This document shows, one piece after another, positions 21,062 through 28,470 of a stretch of DNA of 37,043 nucleotides. Each line of letters begins with the position of its first letter. The stretch's first letter is position 1. The translations under genes and the position numbers were made by a program. A model generated the notes under the pieces. It did no database searches. It saw only the letters and a program-made list of their open reading frames with translations, and had not been told where the DNA came from. Source of the stretch: a virus; IMG/VR virus record IMGVR_UViG_3300017527_000830, positions 1 to 37,043 of that record; one strand, given 5' to 3'.

Positions 21062-22279
21062 TTAATCATCCTTGGGTGCCGTGGTGGCGGACAGGTTCTG
21101 GATCACGTTCACATAATCCACCGCGCCTACTTCCGTGTCCCAGGCGATGCGGCCCTGAAATGCGATGCGGCTGTCCAGATAGGCCTGGGTGTCCATGCCC
21201 AGGGTGACGTATTCGAAGCGCAGCTTCCACTTGCGGCGGTACTGGCGCTGAAACGCCCCCAGGTACCAGGCCGAGGTGGACAAATCATCCAGCTTGGGCG
21301 AGCTCTTGATGCGGTCCGGCGGCAGGGACCAGCGGCCGCTGGAGCCGTAATTGGACATCTCGTTTTCCACGCCTGGCACGTACTGCGAATTGAATACCTT
21401 GAGCACGGCGCCTAAAATGGCGTTGGGCGCCAAAAGTTTAACCTCGCTCCAGGGTATGGAGATACGCTTGCCGCGGTTGTTTTTCATGGCGGCCAGCACG
21501 TTGCGGGCGGCATCCAGATCGGTATCGTCTACAAAGGCGTTGTTCTGCACGCGGGTGCCCGAAGGGGCGCGGGTGCCCGGGGTGTCGGCCGTGGCCGAAA
21601 AAAGGGCCGTGCCGGTGCCGGCCGGGCGGTAGACATAAGGCTCGGCGGGCGAGGCCGCGCAGCCGTCGTGATCGGTTACGCGCTTGAGGGTCTGCTCTTC
21701 GACCCAGTCGGAGGCGATCAGGCCCAGGGCGTTGACGCGCTCGGTGATATTGGCCACTTCGTTTTCCTCGATGGCTTCGGCCGAGATCGTCAATTTGCGG
21801 CCGTTGCGCTTGTGGCGGATCTCCACGGATTCCTCGTCGGTGCCGATTTCGGGAAAGTCCTTGGTTTCCTTGACCTCCTCGACGTTTTTGTCCAGGTTGT
21901 GGATGGCCGCGATGGTGGTGACCTTTTTGTTGTCGTCGATCTCGGTCACCAGGTCCTGGCCGATGGTGGGCACCGCCAGGTAAGCGTCGTTGATGGCCTT
22001 GATCACGGTCGTGCCGGTCAAAATAGGGAAAGCCGAGGCCATGATGGCCCGCTGGGCGCCGGCAATTTCCATGGTGATCGGGACCTTGACATCGGCCAGG
22101 GCCGAATACATGGCCTTGAACTGAAAATTGGCCAGGTTAATTTTGCCGGCCTCGATCTGGGCTTCGCATTTGCGCATGAAAGCCTCCGGATCGTTTTGGG
22201 CCAGGCTGCGAATGGCGTAGACATCCGGCACGCTGCGGTGGCCGTAGGTAATGCCGGAGCTGAAAAGTTTCTGGTTCAT
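21062..22279 (-). CDS. Major capsid protein, HK97 fold, 405 aa
   Basis: Protein starts MNQKLFSSGITYGHRSVPDV. An N-terminal helical arm (1-100) is followed by PTIGQDLVTEIDDNKKVTTI and VEIRHKRNGRKLTISAEAIE (the P-domain and spine region), and a C-terminal IAFQGRIAWDTEVGAVDYVN, the FRxRxDxxVxxxxA-like strand found at the end of HK97-fold capsid proteins. It follows the protease/scaffold and decoration genes, as expected. GGAGG lies eight bases before ATG 22279. The N-terminal arm may be trimmed by the upstream protease. Confidence 0.8.
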   Translation of the reverse strand: MNQKLFSSGITYGHRSVPDVYAIRSLAQNDPEAFMRKCEAQIEAGKINLANFQFKAMYSALADVKVPITMEIAGAQRAIMASAFPILTGTTVIKAINDAYLAVPTIGQDLVTEIDDNKKVTTIAAIHNLDKNVEEVKETKDFPEIGTDEESVEIRHKRNGRKLTISAEAIEENEVANITERVNALGLIASDWVEEQTLKRVTDHDGCAASPAEPYVYRPAGTGTALFSATADTPGTRAPSGTRVQNNAFVDDTDLDAARNVLAAMKNNRGKRISIPWSEVKLLAPNAILGAVLKVFNSQYVPGVENEMSNYGSSGRWSLPPDRIKSSPKLDDLSTSAWYLGAFQRQYRRKWKLRFEYVTLGMDTQAYLDSRIAFQGRIAWDTEVGAVDYVNVIQNLSATTAPKDD

Positions 22280-22345
22280 TTTAATTCCTCCCGGTTATCG
22301 GTTCGCGGTAAATTTTCGGTTGTCATTTCGCTGTAAAGTGTTTGG

Positions 22346-22408
22346 AGCGGGCCATGCGGTGAAGCATCAAAAGCGCTGGTCACGCTTTCGCCGGCGGGGA
22401 GCCCGCTT
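22346..22408. repeat. Long inverted repeat between capsid and decoration genes
   Basis: Plus strand AGCGGGC (22347-22353) and GCCCGCT (22402-22408) close a structured spacer containing AAAGCG/CGCTTT. It may be a divergent member of the spacer hairpins or a weak attenuator. No T-run follows on the minus strand. Confidence 0.4.
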
Positions 22409-22413
22409 ATTTT

Positions 22414-23253
22414 TTAACCCTCGACGGTGATATCTGCATCGGCGCCGGACAAAGATACGCTGGCCAGCCAGTCGGTGCCGTCCCAGACCAGTTTTGCGAA
22501 ATCGCCGATATCTGTCATGCTGATATATTTTCCGGCCGCCTGGGCCGCGCCCTTGATATAAATCTGGGCGGTGTCGGGCTTTGGATCGATCACCAACACC
22601 TGGTCAGCCCCAACCAGCAGGTCGACCCACCAGCCCACCGGGACCACGCCGTTAGGCATCGTAACCGTAGAGCTACCTGCATCGCCCTTGCTACATATCA
22701 GGGCACCGCAATCTTCCAGGGTCGGCGCATAGTCATCGGTGATGATGAGCACTTTCTGAAGGTTGGCCGGAATCATGTTTTTCTCAAAATACGAAAATGC
22801 CGGATTAAAGGCCACCTCCGCGTAAGAAATGGAACCCAAAGTGGTGCCTTCCTCGGGGTAGTTTTGAATTCCGACTACATGCGCCACCCCGTCGCCGTCG
22901 GCGTCATAGGTCAGCTTCTGGGCGTCCGAGGCCGTCAATTTGAGGTTGTCGCCCAGCACGCACTGGCGGGCGGCGGCCAGTTGGAACTCGAACACGTCGT
23001 ATTTGCGGATGGCCATGAATTCCATATAACGCGCCAGGCCGGCGGCTTTTTGCTCCTCATTGGCGATCGCCAGGGAATAGGCCTTGTCGGCTTCGGCATC
23101 GACCGGCTGAAAATAGGTGGCTGTTTCGTTAAACGTGCAGATCTCACCGCGCTTGATTTCCTGGGTGGATCCGGCTTGCACCAGCCCCATGATAATCAGA
23201 GGCTTGGGGGCTCCCATCAGGTTGCGAATCCAGGGGTATTTGTTAACTGCCAT
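22414..23253 (-). CDS. Capsid decoration-type protein, 279 aa
   Basis: MAVNKYPWIRNLMGAPKPLI then GSTQEIKRGEICTFNETATY and the segment LAAARQCVLGDNLKLTASDA recall decoration/stabilising head proteins, where an early beta domain binds the capsid surface. The C-terminal part (TITDDYAPTLEDCG-like region, VPVGWWVDLLVGADQVLVI) is beta-rich. Lambda keeps gpD at the same position, between scaffold and capsid protein, but this protein is much longer. GGAGG precedes ATG 23253. Assigned by order and style, not by a specific motif. Confidence 0.55.
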   Translation of the reverse strand: MAVNKYPWIRNLMGAPKPLIIMGLVQAGSTQEIKRGEICTFNETATYFQPVDAEADKAYSLAIANEEQKAAGLARYMEFMAIRKYDVFEFQLAAARQCVLGDNLKLTASDAQKLTYDADGDGVAHVVGIQNYPEEGTTLGSISYAEVAFNPAFSYFEKNMIPANLQKVLIITDDYAPTLEDCGALICSKGDAGSSTVTMPNGVVPVGWWVDLLVGADQVLVIDPKPDTAQIYIKGAAQAAGKYISMTDIGDFAKLVWDGTDWLASVSLSGADADITVEG

Positions 23254-23297
23254 TTTTAGGTCCTCCGTTGAGTGGTTGATTGGTTAATTGCTGTTTT

Positions 23298-23340
23298 GAC
23301 GGGCACGGCGGCCCGCTCTACATTTTTACTATGAGCTGGC
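23298..23340 (-). repeat. Composite repeat A6+D, divergent stem
   Basis: Minus strand GTAGAGCGGGCCGCCGTGCC then CGTC: the stem is CGGGC/GCCCG instead of GGCCGG/CCGGCC, changed on both arms. The D part AGCTCATAG (23327-23336) supplies Ser-Ser-TAG at the end of the protease/scaffold gene, as at 9386. Confidence 0.65.
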
Positions 23341-23781
23341 TTGCGGAGCCGGGCCGAAATTCGGCAGGGCACTGCCGCTGGTGAGCATGCGGGTCAGCTC
23401 GTCGTCCTCCACCTCGTCCATCTTGGTGGGTATGGTTTCTGTGTTAGCGGTTTTGCCGGGCGGGATGCCGGTGTTTTCGCCGGTCTTGGTGGTCTGGGTG
23501 CCGTCGGGTTTTTCCACCATTTTCAGAATCTCCGCTCGCATCTCGTCGGCGGTTTTGCCCTCCAGCAGCATTTCGGTGCAATGCTTGACGGCCTGCTCGG
23601 AAATGGCCGTGGCGCGGCCTAAAATTTCGGAATACTCATCGGCGCTCACGCGGAATTTCGGCTTGTCGTCGGCCTGCAGGGCATCGCGCACCTGGCCGGC
23701 GATATCTTCCGCATTGGGAATTAGCTCGCGCAGGGTGGCCAACGAGGTATCGATCATGGCTTGAACTTCTTCAGGTTTCAT
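23329..23781 (-). CDS. Nested scaffold protein from internal start, 150 aa
   Basis: In-frame ATG 23781 is preceded by AAGGAG with an 8-base spacer (the codons read Lys-Lys-Glu-Lys-Asp-Glu). The product begins MKPEEVQAMIDTSLATLREL, is acidic and helical, and has no protease residues. This repeats the lambda C/Nu3 design, where a nested gene supplies most of the scaffold. The internal ribosome site is stronger than the one before the full gene. Confidence 0.65.
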   Translation of the reverse strand: MKPEEVQAMIDTSLATLRELIPNAEDIAGQVRDALQADDKPKFRVSADEYSEILGRATAISEQAVKHCTEMLLEGKTADEMRAEILKMVEKPDGTQTTKTGENTGIPPGKTANTETIPTKMDEVEDDELTRMLTSGSALPNFGPAPQASS

Positions 23782-24447
23782 TTCGTCTTTCTCCTTTTTT
23801 GAGGTTGAATTTTGTATTTCAATACCTTCCAGGGAACGGGCGGCGTTGCGGCCAACCCCGATGCTGGAATCCGCCGGAACGGGCGTCAGCGTGATCTCGT
23901 AAGGCATCCAGCGGGTGCCCAGCAGGGCGGGGCCTTTATATTTCTGGCTTGTATCCGGATCGGTCCATTCTTCTTTTTCGCGCAGGATGCGGGCCTTTTT
24001 GATGCGGTAGGCAAACGACACCCCGCGCAGGGATTTGTTCTTGACCTTGCCCAGGGCCATATTACCGGATTCGTCCGCATCAAAGCCCACGATCGAGCGG
24101 CCGACGCGCTTTTCAGCGTCAATCCAGACTTTTTTAATGGGGCCTAAAATGTTTTTCATTTCCTCGGGCCGGTGGCCGTAAAGCAGGGACCCTACGGAGC
24201 GAAGCCGCGCCAGCTCCACGTTCTTTTCGGCGTGCAACAGAACCTCGGCGCCATACCAGCTGCGGCCTTCCTCATCGTCCCAAAACCAGCGCATGACCGG
24301 CGCTTCGCTGGAAAAGCTGAGGTCCACCGTGCGGGCCTCCTCGTCCAGGGCGCGCACGTCCAGCTCAAATGAGCGGAAAAACAGGCTGTCTTCGGTGGCC
24401 AGGCCCAGGGTCATTTGGTTTTCATCGTTTCGTTTGCGGGTTTTCAT
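23329..24447 (-). CDS. Head maturation protease fused to scaffold (U35-like), 372 aa
   Basis: The N-terminal 200 residues look like a U35-type prohead protease: FELDVRALDEEARTVDLSF, LLYGHRPEE with the catalytic His, and NKSLRGVSFAYRI with the catalytic Ser, followed by YEITLTPVPADSSIGVGR. From about residue 223 a helical acidic scaffold region follows (MKPEEVQAMIDTSLATLREL). The protease trims scaffold and capsid arms during head maturation. Its ATG overlaps the portal stop (ATGA). An internal start with a strong ribosome site would make the scaffold alone, as in lambda C/Nu3. Confidence 0.75.
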   Translation of the reverse strand: MKTRKRNDENQMTLGLATEDSLFFRSFELDVRALDEEARTVDLSFSSEAPVMRWFWDDEEGRSWYGAEVLLHAEKNVELARLRSVGSLLYGHRPEEMKNILGPIKKVWIDAEKRVGRSIVGFDADESGNMALGKVKNKSLRGVSFAYRIKKARILREKEEWTDPDTSQKYKGPALLGTRWMPYEITLTPVPADSSIGVGRNAARSLEGIEIQNSTSKKEKDEMKPEEVQAMIDTSLATLRELIPNAEDIAGQVRDALQADDKPKFRVSADEYSEILGRATAISEQAVKHCTEMLLEGKTADEMRAEILKMVEKPDGTQTTKTGENTGIPPGKTANTETIPTKMDEVEDDELTRMLTSGSALPNFGPAPQASS

Positions 24448-26120
24448 GGCTGTACGATCCTCAATCCTTTTTTATCGGGTTGGCCGTCCTCGTCCTCGTC
24501 GTCCTCGTCCTCGTCGGCGGCCGGGGCGGCGGCGGCTTTTTTGGCCGGGAATTTAATGCCGTATTTTTCCTCCAACTCGGCCTGGAACTTGAGCTCGCGC
24601 GCCCGGCGCTCCATGACCTCCTCGTAGTCGCTGCCCCTGGCGGCGTGCACGTCGGACAGGGTTTCGAACACGTTTTCCACATCGATCTCCTTGCCCTTGG
24701 CCTCCTTGACGGGGTCCACCCACTGCCAGCCGGGCGGGATCCAGGCGTGGCGCAGAAAATCGTACTCGCGGCGGTCAAAACCGTTGGCGGGCACCTTGCC
24801 CTTGGCGATGAAATCGCGGGCCAGGGCCTCGTAGACCGGGGTGCAGAAATGTCGGATAATAAACTGCTGACGCATTCGGCAGGATAGGTAAAACATCAGC
24901 AGCACCGTGCGGGCGTTGGAGTAGTTCATGCCCTTGAAATTCTGGTAAAACACCTCCGGCGGGATGTCCACGGCATTGGAGGGGCCGGACATCAGATCCT
25001 CGGAAAAATCCCGGAACTGCTCGTTGGGGCGGTTGTTGCGGTGGATGTTGAATTTTTCGCCGGGCTTGAGGTAAAATACCTGGTTGGGCGCAAAATCATG
25101 GATGCGGTCATAGCCGCTGGTGTCCGAGCCGCTGGGATCCGTAAAGCCGGCCGCAAAGCCGACCGGGTTTTCGGTTTCCACCGTGCCGGTCATGCAGGCG
25201 TCTTCCAGGGCGCCCATGATCTCGGCCTCGCGGTAGCGGTCCAGGTCCTGGATGTCTTTTAAGGCCGAGGCCCACTGGGTGTAGCCGCGGGTCTGCTCGG
25301 GGCGCACCGGGCGAAACAGATGAAGGACTTTGCGGGTTCCGTTAGGCAGAAAGGCGGGCACTTCATCGTAATCGCTGCGGTTCAGGGCCAGGGTCAGGGT
25401 TTCGCCCGGATGCACCTTGAGAATGTAGTATGTTTTGGGCACGCCCTCGTCATCGTACTCCACGCCGGAGCGGATGGCGGGATTGCTGATCTCGCTCATG
25501 GGGGTCATGAGGCGGTCGATCTCCAGCACCTCCACGCACAGGGGAGATACGCGCCGGCGCGAAGCGCGATCGCTGATGCGCAGGATGGCCAGGGCCTCGT
25601 TGTCGCGCTCGATGGCACCGGCCACCACGGCCTGCAGCTCGTAGAAGTCCTGCATCAGGCGCAGGTCGGCCATGGGCACCCACCAGCGGAAAAAGCGCTC
25701 CATGTCGCGGTTGAAGTTTTCGGCGGTCTTCTGATTGATCTTGGGAAAATAGCGGTTGTCGCCGTCGGCCGTCAGACGCGCCTGGAAACGGATGCCGCCG
25801 CCCACCACGTTGTTGACCAGCCGGCGGATGGGGCCGGACACAAAGCCGTTGTTGTATTCCAGTTGGCGCACATGCTGGCGCAGGCTGCCCAGGTCGTTTT
25901 TGATGGCCGAATCCGCCGAGGACGAGCTCGTCAGAAAATCATAACGGGTGCGGTCGCCGGAAACGGCATCGAAGCTGCGGCGGTTGGTCACGCCCTTGAA
26001 CTCCTGCAGCCGCTCAAAGCGCCGGCGCATGATAACACGCTTGGCGCCGTAGGTGGGGGCCAGGGCCAGTATGGCTTTGTCAAGCAGGTTCATATTTGAG
26101 TTTGATTTTTTTTCGCTCAT
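24444..26120 (-). CDS. Portal protein, lambda family, 558 aa
   Basis: Begins MSEKKSNSNMNLLDKAILAL. Lambda-family portal features: AILALAPTYGAKRV near the start, then LRQHVRQLEYNNGFVSGPIR and NNVVGGGIRFQ, a middle LFRPVRPEQTRGYTQWASAL, and PGEKFNIHRNNRPNEQFRDF. The C-terminus is very acidic (Asp/Glu run before GQPDKKGLR). The portal forms the dodecamer at the head vertex through which DNA passes. I start at 26120, the first in-frame ATG after the repeat spacer at 26133-26211; the weak ribosome site is AAGG. Confidence 0.85.
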   Translation of the reverse strand: MSEKKSNSNMNLLDKAILALAPTYGAKRVIMRRRFERLQEFKGVTNRRSFDAVSGDRTRYDFLTSSSSADSAIKNDLGSLRQHVRQLEYNNGFVSGPIRRLVNNVVGGGIRFQARLTADGDNRYFPKINQKTAENFNRDMERFFRWWVPMADLRLMQDFYELQAVVAGAIERDNEALAILRISDRASRRRVSPLCVEVLEIDRLMTPMSEISNPAIRSGVEYDDEGVPKTYYILKVHPGETLTLALNRSDYDEVPAFLPNGTRKVLHLFRPVRPEQTRGYTQWASALKDIQDLDRYREAEIMGALEDACMTGTVETENPVGFAAGFTDPSGSDTSGYDRIHDFAPNQVFYLKPGEKFNIHRNNRPNEQFRDFSEDLMSGPSNAVDIPPEVFYQNFKGMNYSNARTVLLMFYLSCRMRQQFIIRHFCTPVYEALARDFIAKGKVPANGFDRREYDFLRHAWIPPGWQWVDPVKEAKGKEIDVENVFETLSDVHAARGSDYEEVMERRARELKFQAELEEKYGIKFPAKKAAAAPAADEDEDDEDEDGQPDKKGLRIVQP

Positions 26121-26132
26121 ATTGCCTTTTTT

Positions 26133-26211
26133 TGGTTTCAGGTGCCGGGTGTCAGGTTTCAGTAAAGAATTGGAGGCGTGAGTGCTGACACCCGACACCT
26201 GACACCTGAAC
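26133..26211. repeat. GGTGTCAGG/GTTTCAGG inverted repeat spacer
   Basis: Plus strand GGTGCCGGGTGTCAGGTTTC is answered by CTGACACCCGACACCTGACA on the other side of an AT-rich middle. The arms pair extensively. This is another heptad-type element, occupying the spacer between the gpW-like and portal genes. Confidence 0.65.
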
Positions 26212-26217
26212 ACTTTT

Positions 26218-26451
26218 TCACCGAAAACGCCGGTGCCTGCCATAAGACACCATCCCGGAACGGTCGCCGGCGTTTTCGGTGGCCTCCAGCTCATAGGTTT
26301 TGGTGAGCAGGTCCACCAGCTCCTTGAAACTGCGGTAGGCCAGGCGGCGATTGCCGATGGCGTATTCGCCCACGCAGGGCTCGCCGGCGACGTGATCGGC
26401 GATGGCGTCCTTGATGGCCGTGCGAAGGGCGGTCCAGGTGGTGAAGGCCAT
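26218..26451 (-). CDS. gpW-like head completion protein, 77 aa
   Basis: MAFTTWTALRTAIKDAIADH, then IGNRRLAYRSFKELVDLLTK. Lambda gpW has the same order: a helix, a short beta hairpin with basic residues, and a second helix (SVSDLKKYI). It precedes the portal gene, as W precedes B in lambda. gpW-type proteins close the portal after packaging. The ATG overlaps the previous stop by one base (TAATG). Basic tail GRHRRFR. Confidence 0.65.
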   Translation of the reverse strand: MAFTTWTALRTAIKDAIADHVAGEPCVGEYAIGNRRLAYRSFKELVDLLTKTYELEATENAGDRSGMVSYGRHRRFR

Positions 26452-26693
26452 TAGTCAGCTCCCCCGCCCTGGGCATCGCCGTCGGCTGTTTCTAATTGTG
26501 AGAGCGGCGTCCCCGCCGCGATGTCCTTCGGAAAACTGATGGCCACAAAGTCGGTATCCGGCGGGCTCATCAGCACCTCATTTTGCTTGACCAGTTTGAG
26601 GGCCTTTTCCCGGGCGACTTCGGCATCGGGTGCGTCCAGGTCCAGCTCGAATTTGCCGTGCACGCGGTAGACGTGGATGTGGAATTCGGGCAT
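26451..26693 (-). CDS. Hypothetical protein containing a REP-derived segment, 80 aa
   Basis: MPEFHIHVYRVHGKFELDLD then AREKALKLVKQNEVLMSPPD. The pattern HIHVYRVxGKFELDLDAxDA and the later small helix suggest a ferredoxin-like fold, but I know no function. Residues KDIAAGTPLSQ are encoded by a sequence nearly identical to the REP hairpin found between other genes (26496-26522), so the C-terminus probably grew or changed by REP insertion. It is flanked by a zinc ribbon protein (1 bp away) and the gpW-like protein. Confidence 0.6.
   Translation of the reverse strand: MPEFHIHVYRVHGKFELDLDAPDAEVAREKALKLVKQNEVLMSPPDTDFVAISFPKDIAAGTPLSQLETADGDAQGGGAD
26496..26522 (+). repeat. REP element C4 inside a coding sequence
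   Basis: Plus strand TTGTGAGAGCGGCGTCCCCG then CCGCGAT matches the C-family head and stem (GCGGCG/CGCCGC) with one change in the GTGGGAGC head. It is in the opposite orientation to C1-C3 and is translated on the minus strand as Ile-Ala-Ala-Gly-Thr-Pro-Leu-Ser-Gln. Confidence 0.6.
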
Positions 26694-26694
26694 G

Positions 26695-27042
26695 TTATTC
26701 GTCCTTTATCTGAACCACGGACCAGCGGGCGCTGCACACCCGACAGCGGTGGGTGGACTCCAGGGGCCGCCGGCTGGTGCACACCGTGGGGTGCGCCCCG
26801 CATGACGGGCAGGCCGGATTGCGCCGCTGGCGCAGCATGCGATCGTCCGGCGGCACGCCGGCTTCCGGTGTACTCAACCCCCCCGCGGGCACGGCATCGC
26901 CCTCCACAACTTCATCGATAGGCTGGTATTGCGACGCTGTTTCGGGGGCTTTGTCTGCGGGCGCGGGCTTGTCCGCCGTTTTTGGGGCGGGTTTCGGGGC
27001 AGTTTTAGCGGATCTTTTACGAGCCGCTTTTTTCTTGGCCAT
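26695..27042 (-). CDS. Zinc-ribbon protein with basic Ala/Lys/Pro N-terminus, 115 aa
   Basis: From ATG 27042 (GGAG upstream) the first 50 residues are MAKKKAARKRSAKTAPKPAP and more of the same, like histone H1 tails. The C-terminus holds two Cys pairs, ACPSCGAHPTVC and HRCRVCSARW, typical of a zinc ribbon. A nucleic-acid contact is probable. It is the first gene of the morphogenesis transcript, just after an inverted-repeat operator-like site at 27068-27109. It could be a late regulator or packaging factor; nothing proves either. Confidence 0.6.
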   Translation of the reverse strand: MAKKKAARKRSAKTAPKPAPKTADKPAPADKAPETASQYQPIDEVVEGDAVPAGGLSTPEAGVPPDDRMLRQRRNPACPSCGAHPTVCTSRRPLESTHRCRVCSARWSVVQIKDE

Positions 27043-27067
27043 TTGGATATCTCCGATTGGTGGATTA

Positions 27068-27109
27068 CATGATATGGTGTACGCAATTAAACACGATAAC
27101 CATATCATG
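27068..27109. promoter_or_regulatory. 10-bp inverted repeat with 22-bp spacing, operator- or parS-like
   Basis: CATGATATGG (27068-27077) and CCATATCATG (27100-27109) are perfect inverse copies, centred about 32 bp apart (three helical turns). The site lies between the cassette terminator and the first morphogenesis gene, 26 bp from ATG 27042. It could be bound by the ParB encoded upstream or by another regulator. Confidence 0.5.
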
Positions 27110-27189
27110 GGGTTTTTAGCGTGTTGGCGGCGGCGGGGTGAAGCCGGGGATAAAATATGGGAATAACGAGGTAAAAAAAGGGGAATAAA

Positions 27190-27224
27190 GGGGATTGACA
27201 GGGGGCTTTTCAGCCCCCTTTGTC
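27190..27224 (-). terminator. Terminator of the small-gene cassette
   Basis: Minus strand GACA-AA-GGGGGCT, loop GAAA, AGCCCCC-TGTC forms a strong stem 2 bp past the DUF488 stop. A T7 run follows about 30 bases later. It separates the cassette from the morphogenesis genes. Confidence 0.65.
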
Positions 27225-27225
27225 A

Positions 27226-27591
27226 TCAGGTTAAAATATGGGTGACTTCGATCTTGTATTCTTTGAGGCGGCGGGCGATTTCGTAATCGCGGTGGCATTT
27301 TTTAGGGTCGGCCTCCATGCACATCAGGCAGACCGTGTATTTGGCCTGGTAAGATGCCAGCCAGTCAATGGCTCGCTGGTTGATTTCGGAAAAGCCGCCC
27401 AATGTCAGCCCGGCCCAGTGGTAGTTAATACCAGCGGTGGCCAGCGACTGTTTCAGGCGTGGTTTGTTAAAAACCGTTCTTCTTCCGAAGGGTCTGGAGC
27501 GCACGTCGACAAGCTCCGTAATCCGGTTTTCGTTCAGATAGTAGATGAGCTGGTTGACGGTAATACGCTGATAGCCGATGGTGTAGATCAT
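27226..27591 (-). CDS. DUF488 family protein, 121 aa
   Basis: MIYTIGYQRITVNQLIYYLN, then ELVDVRSRPFGRR and the hallmark CLMCMEADPKKCHRDYEIAR. These are the conserved blocks of DUF488 (IYTIGY, VDVR, CxxCExxPxxCHR). Function of the family is unsettled; the paired cysteines and the CHR motif suggest a thiol- or metal-dependent role. AAAGGAG precedes ATG 27591, and the ParB stop is 15 bp upstream. It is the last cassette gene before a strong terminator. Confidence 0.85.
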   Translation of the reverse strand: MIYTIGYQRITVNQLIYYLNENRITELVDVRSRPFGRRTVFNKPRLKQSLATAGINYHWAGLTLGGFSEINQRAIDWLASYQAKYTVCLMCMEADPKKCHRDYEIARRLKEYKIEVTHILT

Positions 27592-27606
27592 AAGTTTTCT
27601 CCTTTC

Positions 27607-28461
27607 TTATGCGGCCTGTGACAGGGCCTCCTTGCCGGCGGCGGCGTCTGTCATGGCCTTTTTGATTTTGTTCAGATCCGCGATAATCAGATCTATTTTC
27701 TGGATATTAATTTCGACACTGGAGCCGGTGACCTTTTTTAAAATCCTGAGATCCTCCTGGTCAAAAGATCCGGCGATAAACGAGCCCAGGCGCTCCAGCA
27801 TGCGATCGTATTTCTTGCCGATGGTGAGCTGCTCCGCAGAGGGCGGCCCGCCGAAAGTAACCTGCTCGGCGGGCGGGATGAGCAGGGCGTTGGCCAGGGC
27901 CCGCAGCTTGTTGTAAGTGTCCGCGCGGCCTTCCTCGATTTTCTTGTGCAGCATGTGCTGTTTTTCCTCGGGCAACCGCGATATCTCGTAGGCCTGGGAC
28001 GGGGTGATCATCTTGCGCACCAGGTAATCCTGGTACATGGGATGCAGGCGCAGCAGATCCAGGCGCTCGCGCACCCGCCAGGGTTGCCGAAAACCCATTT
28101 TTTGGGCGACTTGCTCCATCGTCAGCCCCAGGCCCATGAGGCGTTGGTAGCCCCTGGCCTCCTCGATCAAGTTGAGGTCCTCGCGCTGTAAATTTTCCAA
28201 AAGGGCCAGTTCGGCCACGGTGCGGTCATCGGCTTCGATGATGCGTACCGGCACGCTGTCCAGCCCGGCCAGGTTGCTGGCCCGCCAGCGGCGCTCACCG
28301 GCCACTATCATGAAGCGATCGGATCGCGAGGTAACCACGATGGGCTCCAGCAGGCCGTTTTCTTTGATGGACTGGGCCAGCTCGGCCAGTTTATTCTGGC
28401 TGAAATTGGTGCGCGGCTGGTCGGGGTTGGGGTACATATCCTTTAGTTTCATTTCGCTCAT
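27607..28461 (-). CDS. parB: ParB/Noc-type DNA-binding partition protein, 284 aa
   Basis: MSEMKLKDMYPNPDQPRTNF, then IVAGERRWRA (the ParB GERRxRA box) and LLENLQREDLNLIEEARGY, then an HTH region MEQVAQKMGF. These are the CTP-binding ParB/Srx fold and the parS-reading helix-turn-helix. ATG 28461 has AGGAGG five bases upstream; the GTG two codons earlier would leave no spacing. No ParA is encoded nearby. A ParB without ParA in a phage may serve as a regulator, an anti-silencer or part of plasmid-like maintenance. Confidence 0.85.
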   Translation of the reverse strand: MSEMKLKDMYPNPDQPRTNFSQNKLAELAQSIKENGLLEPIVVTSRSDRFMIVAGERRWRASNLAGLDSVPVRIIEADDRTVAELALLENLQREDLNLIEEARGYQRLMGLGLTMEQVAQKMGFRQPWRVRERLDLLRLHPMYQDYLVRKMITPSQAYEISRLPEEKQHMLHKKIEEGRADTYNKLRALANALLIPPAEQVTFGGPPSAEQLTIGKKYDRMLERLGSFIAGSFDQEDLRILKKVTGSSVEINIQKIDLIIADLNKIKKAMTDAAAGKEALSQAA

Positions 28462-28470
28462 GGCCACCTC

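Noticed and set aside
8863-26211. CRISPR array
   Set aside because: The repeats are dispersed singly between genes, not regularly spaced with unique spacers, and no cas genes are present.
24444-26294. 616-aa version of the portal protein
   Set aside because: The added N-terminal 58 residues are the translated heptad repeat spacer (26133-26211) and overlap the gpW-like gene.
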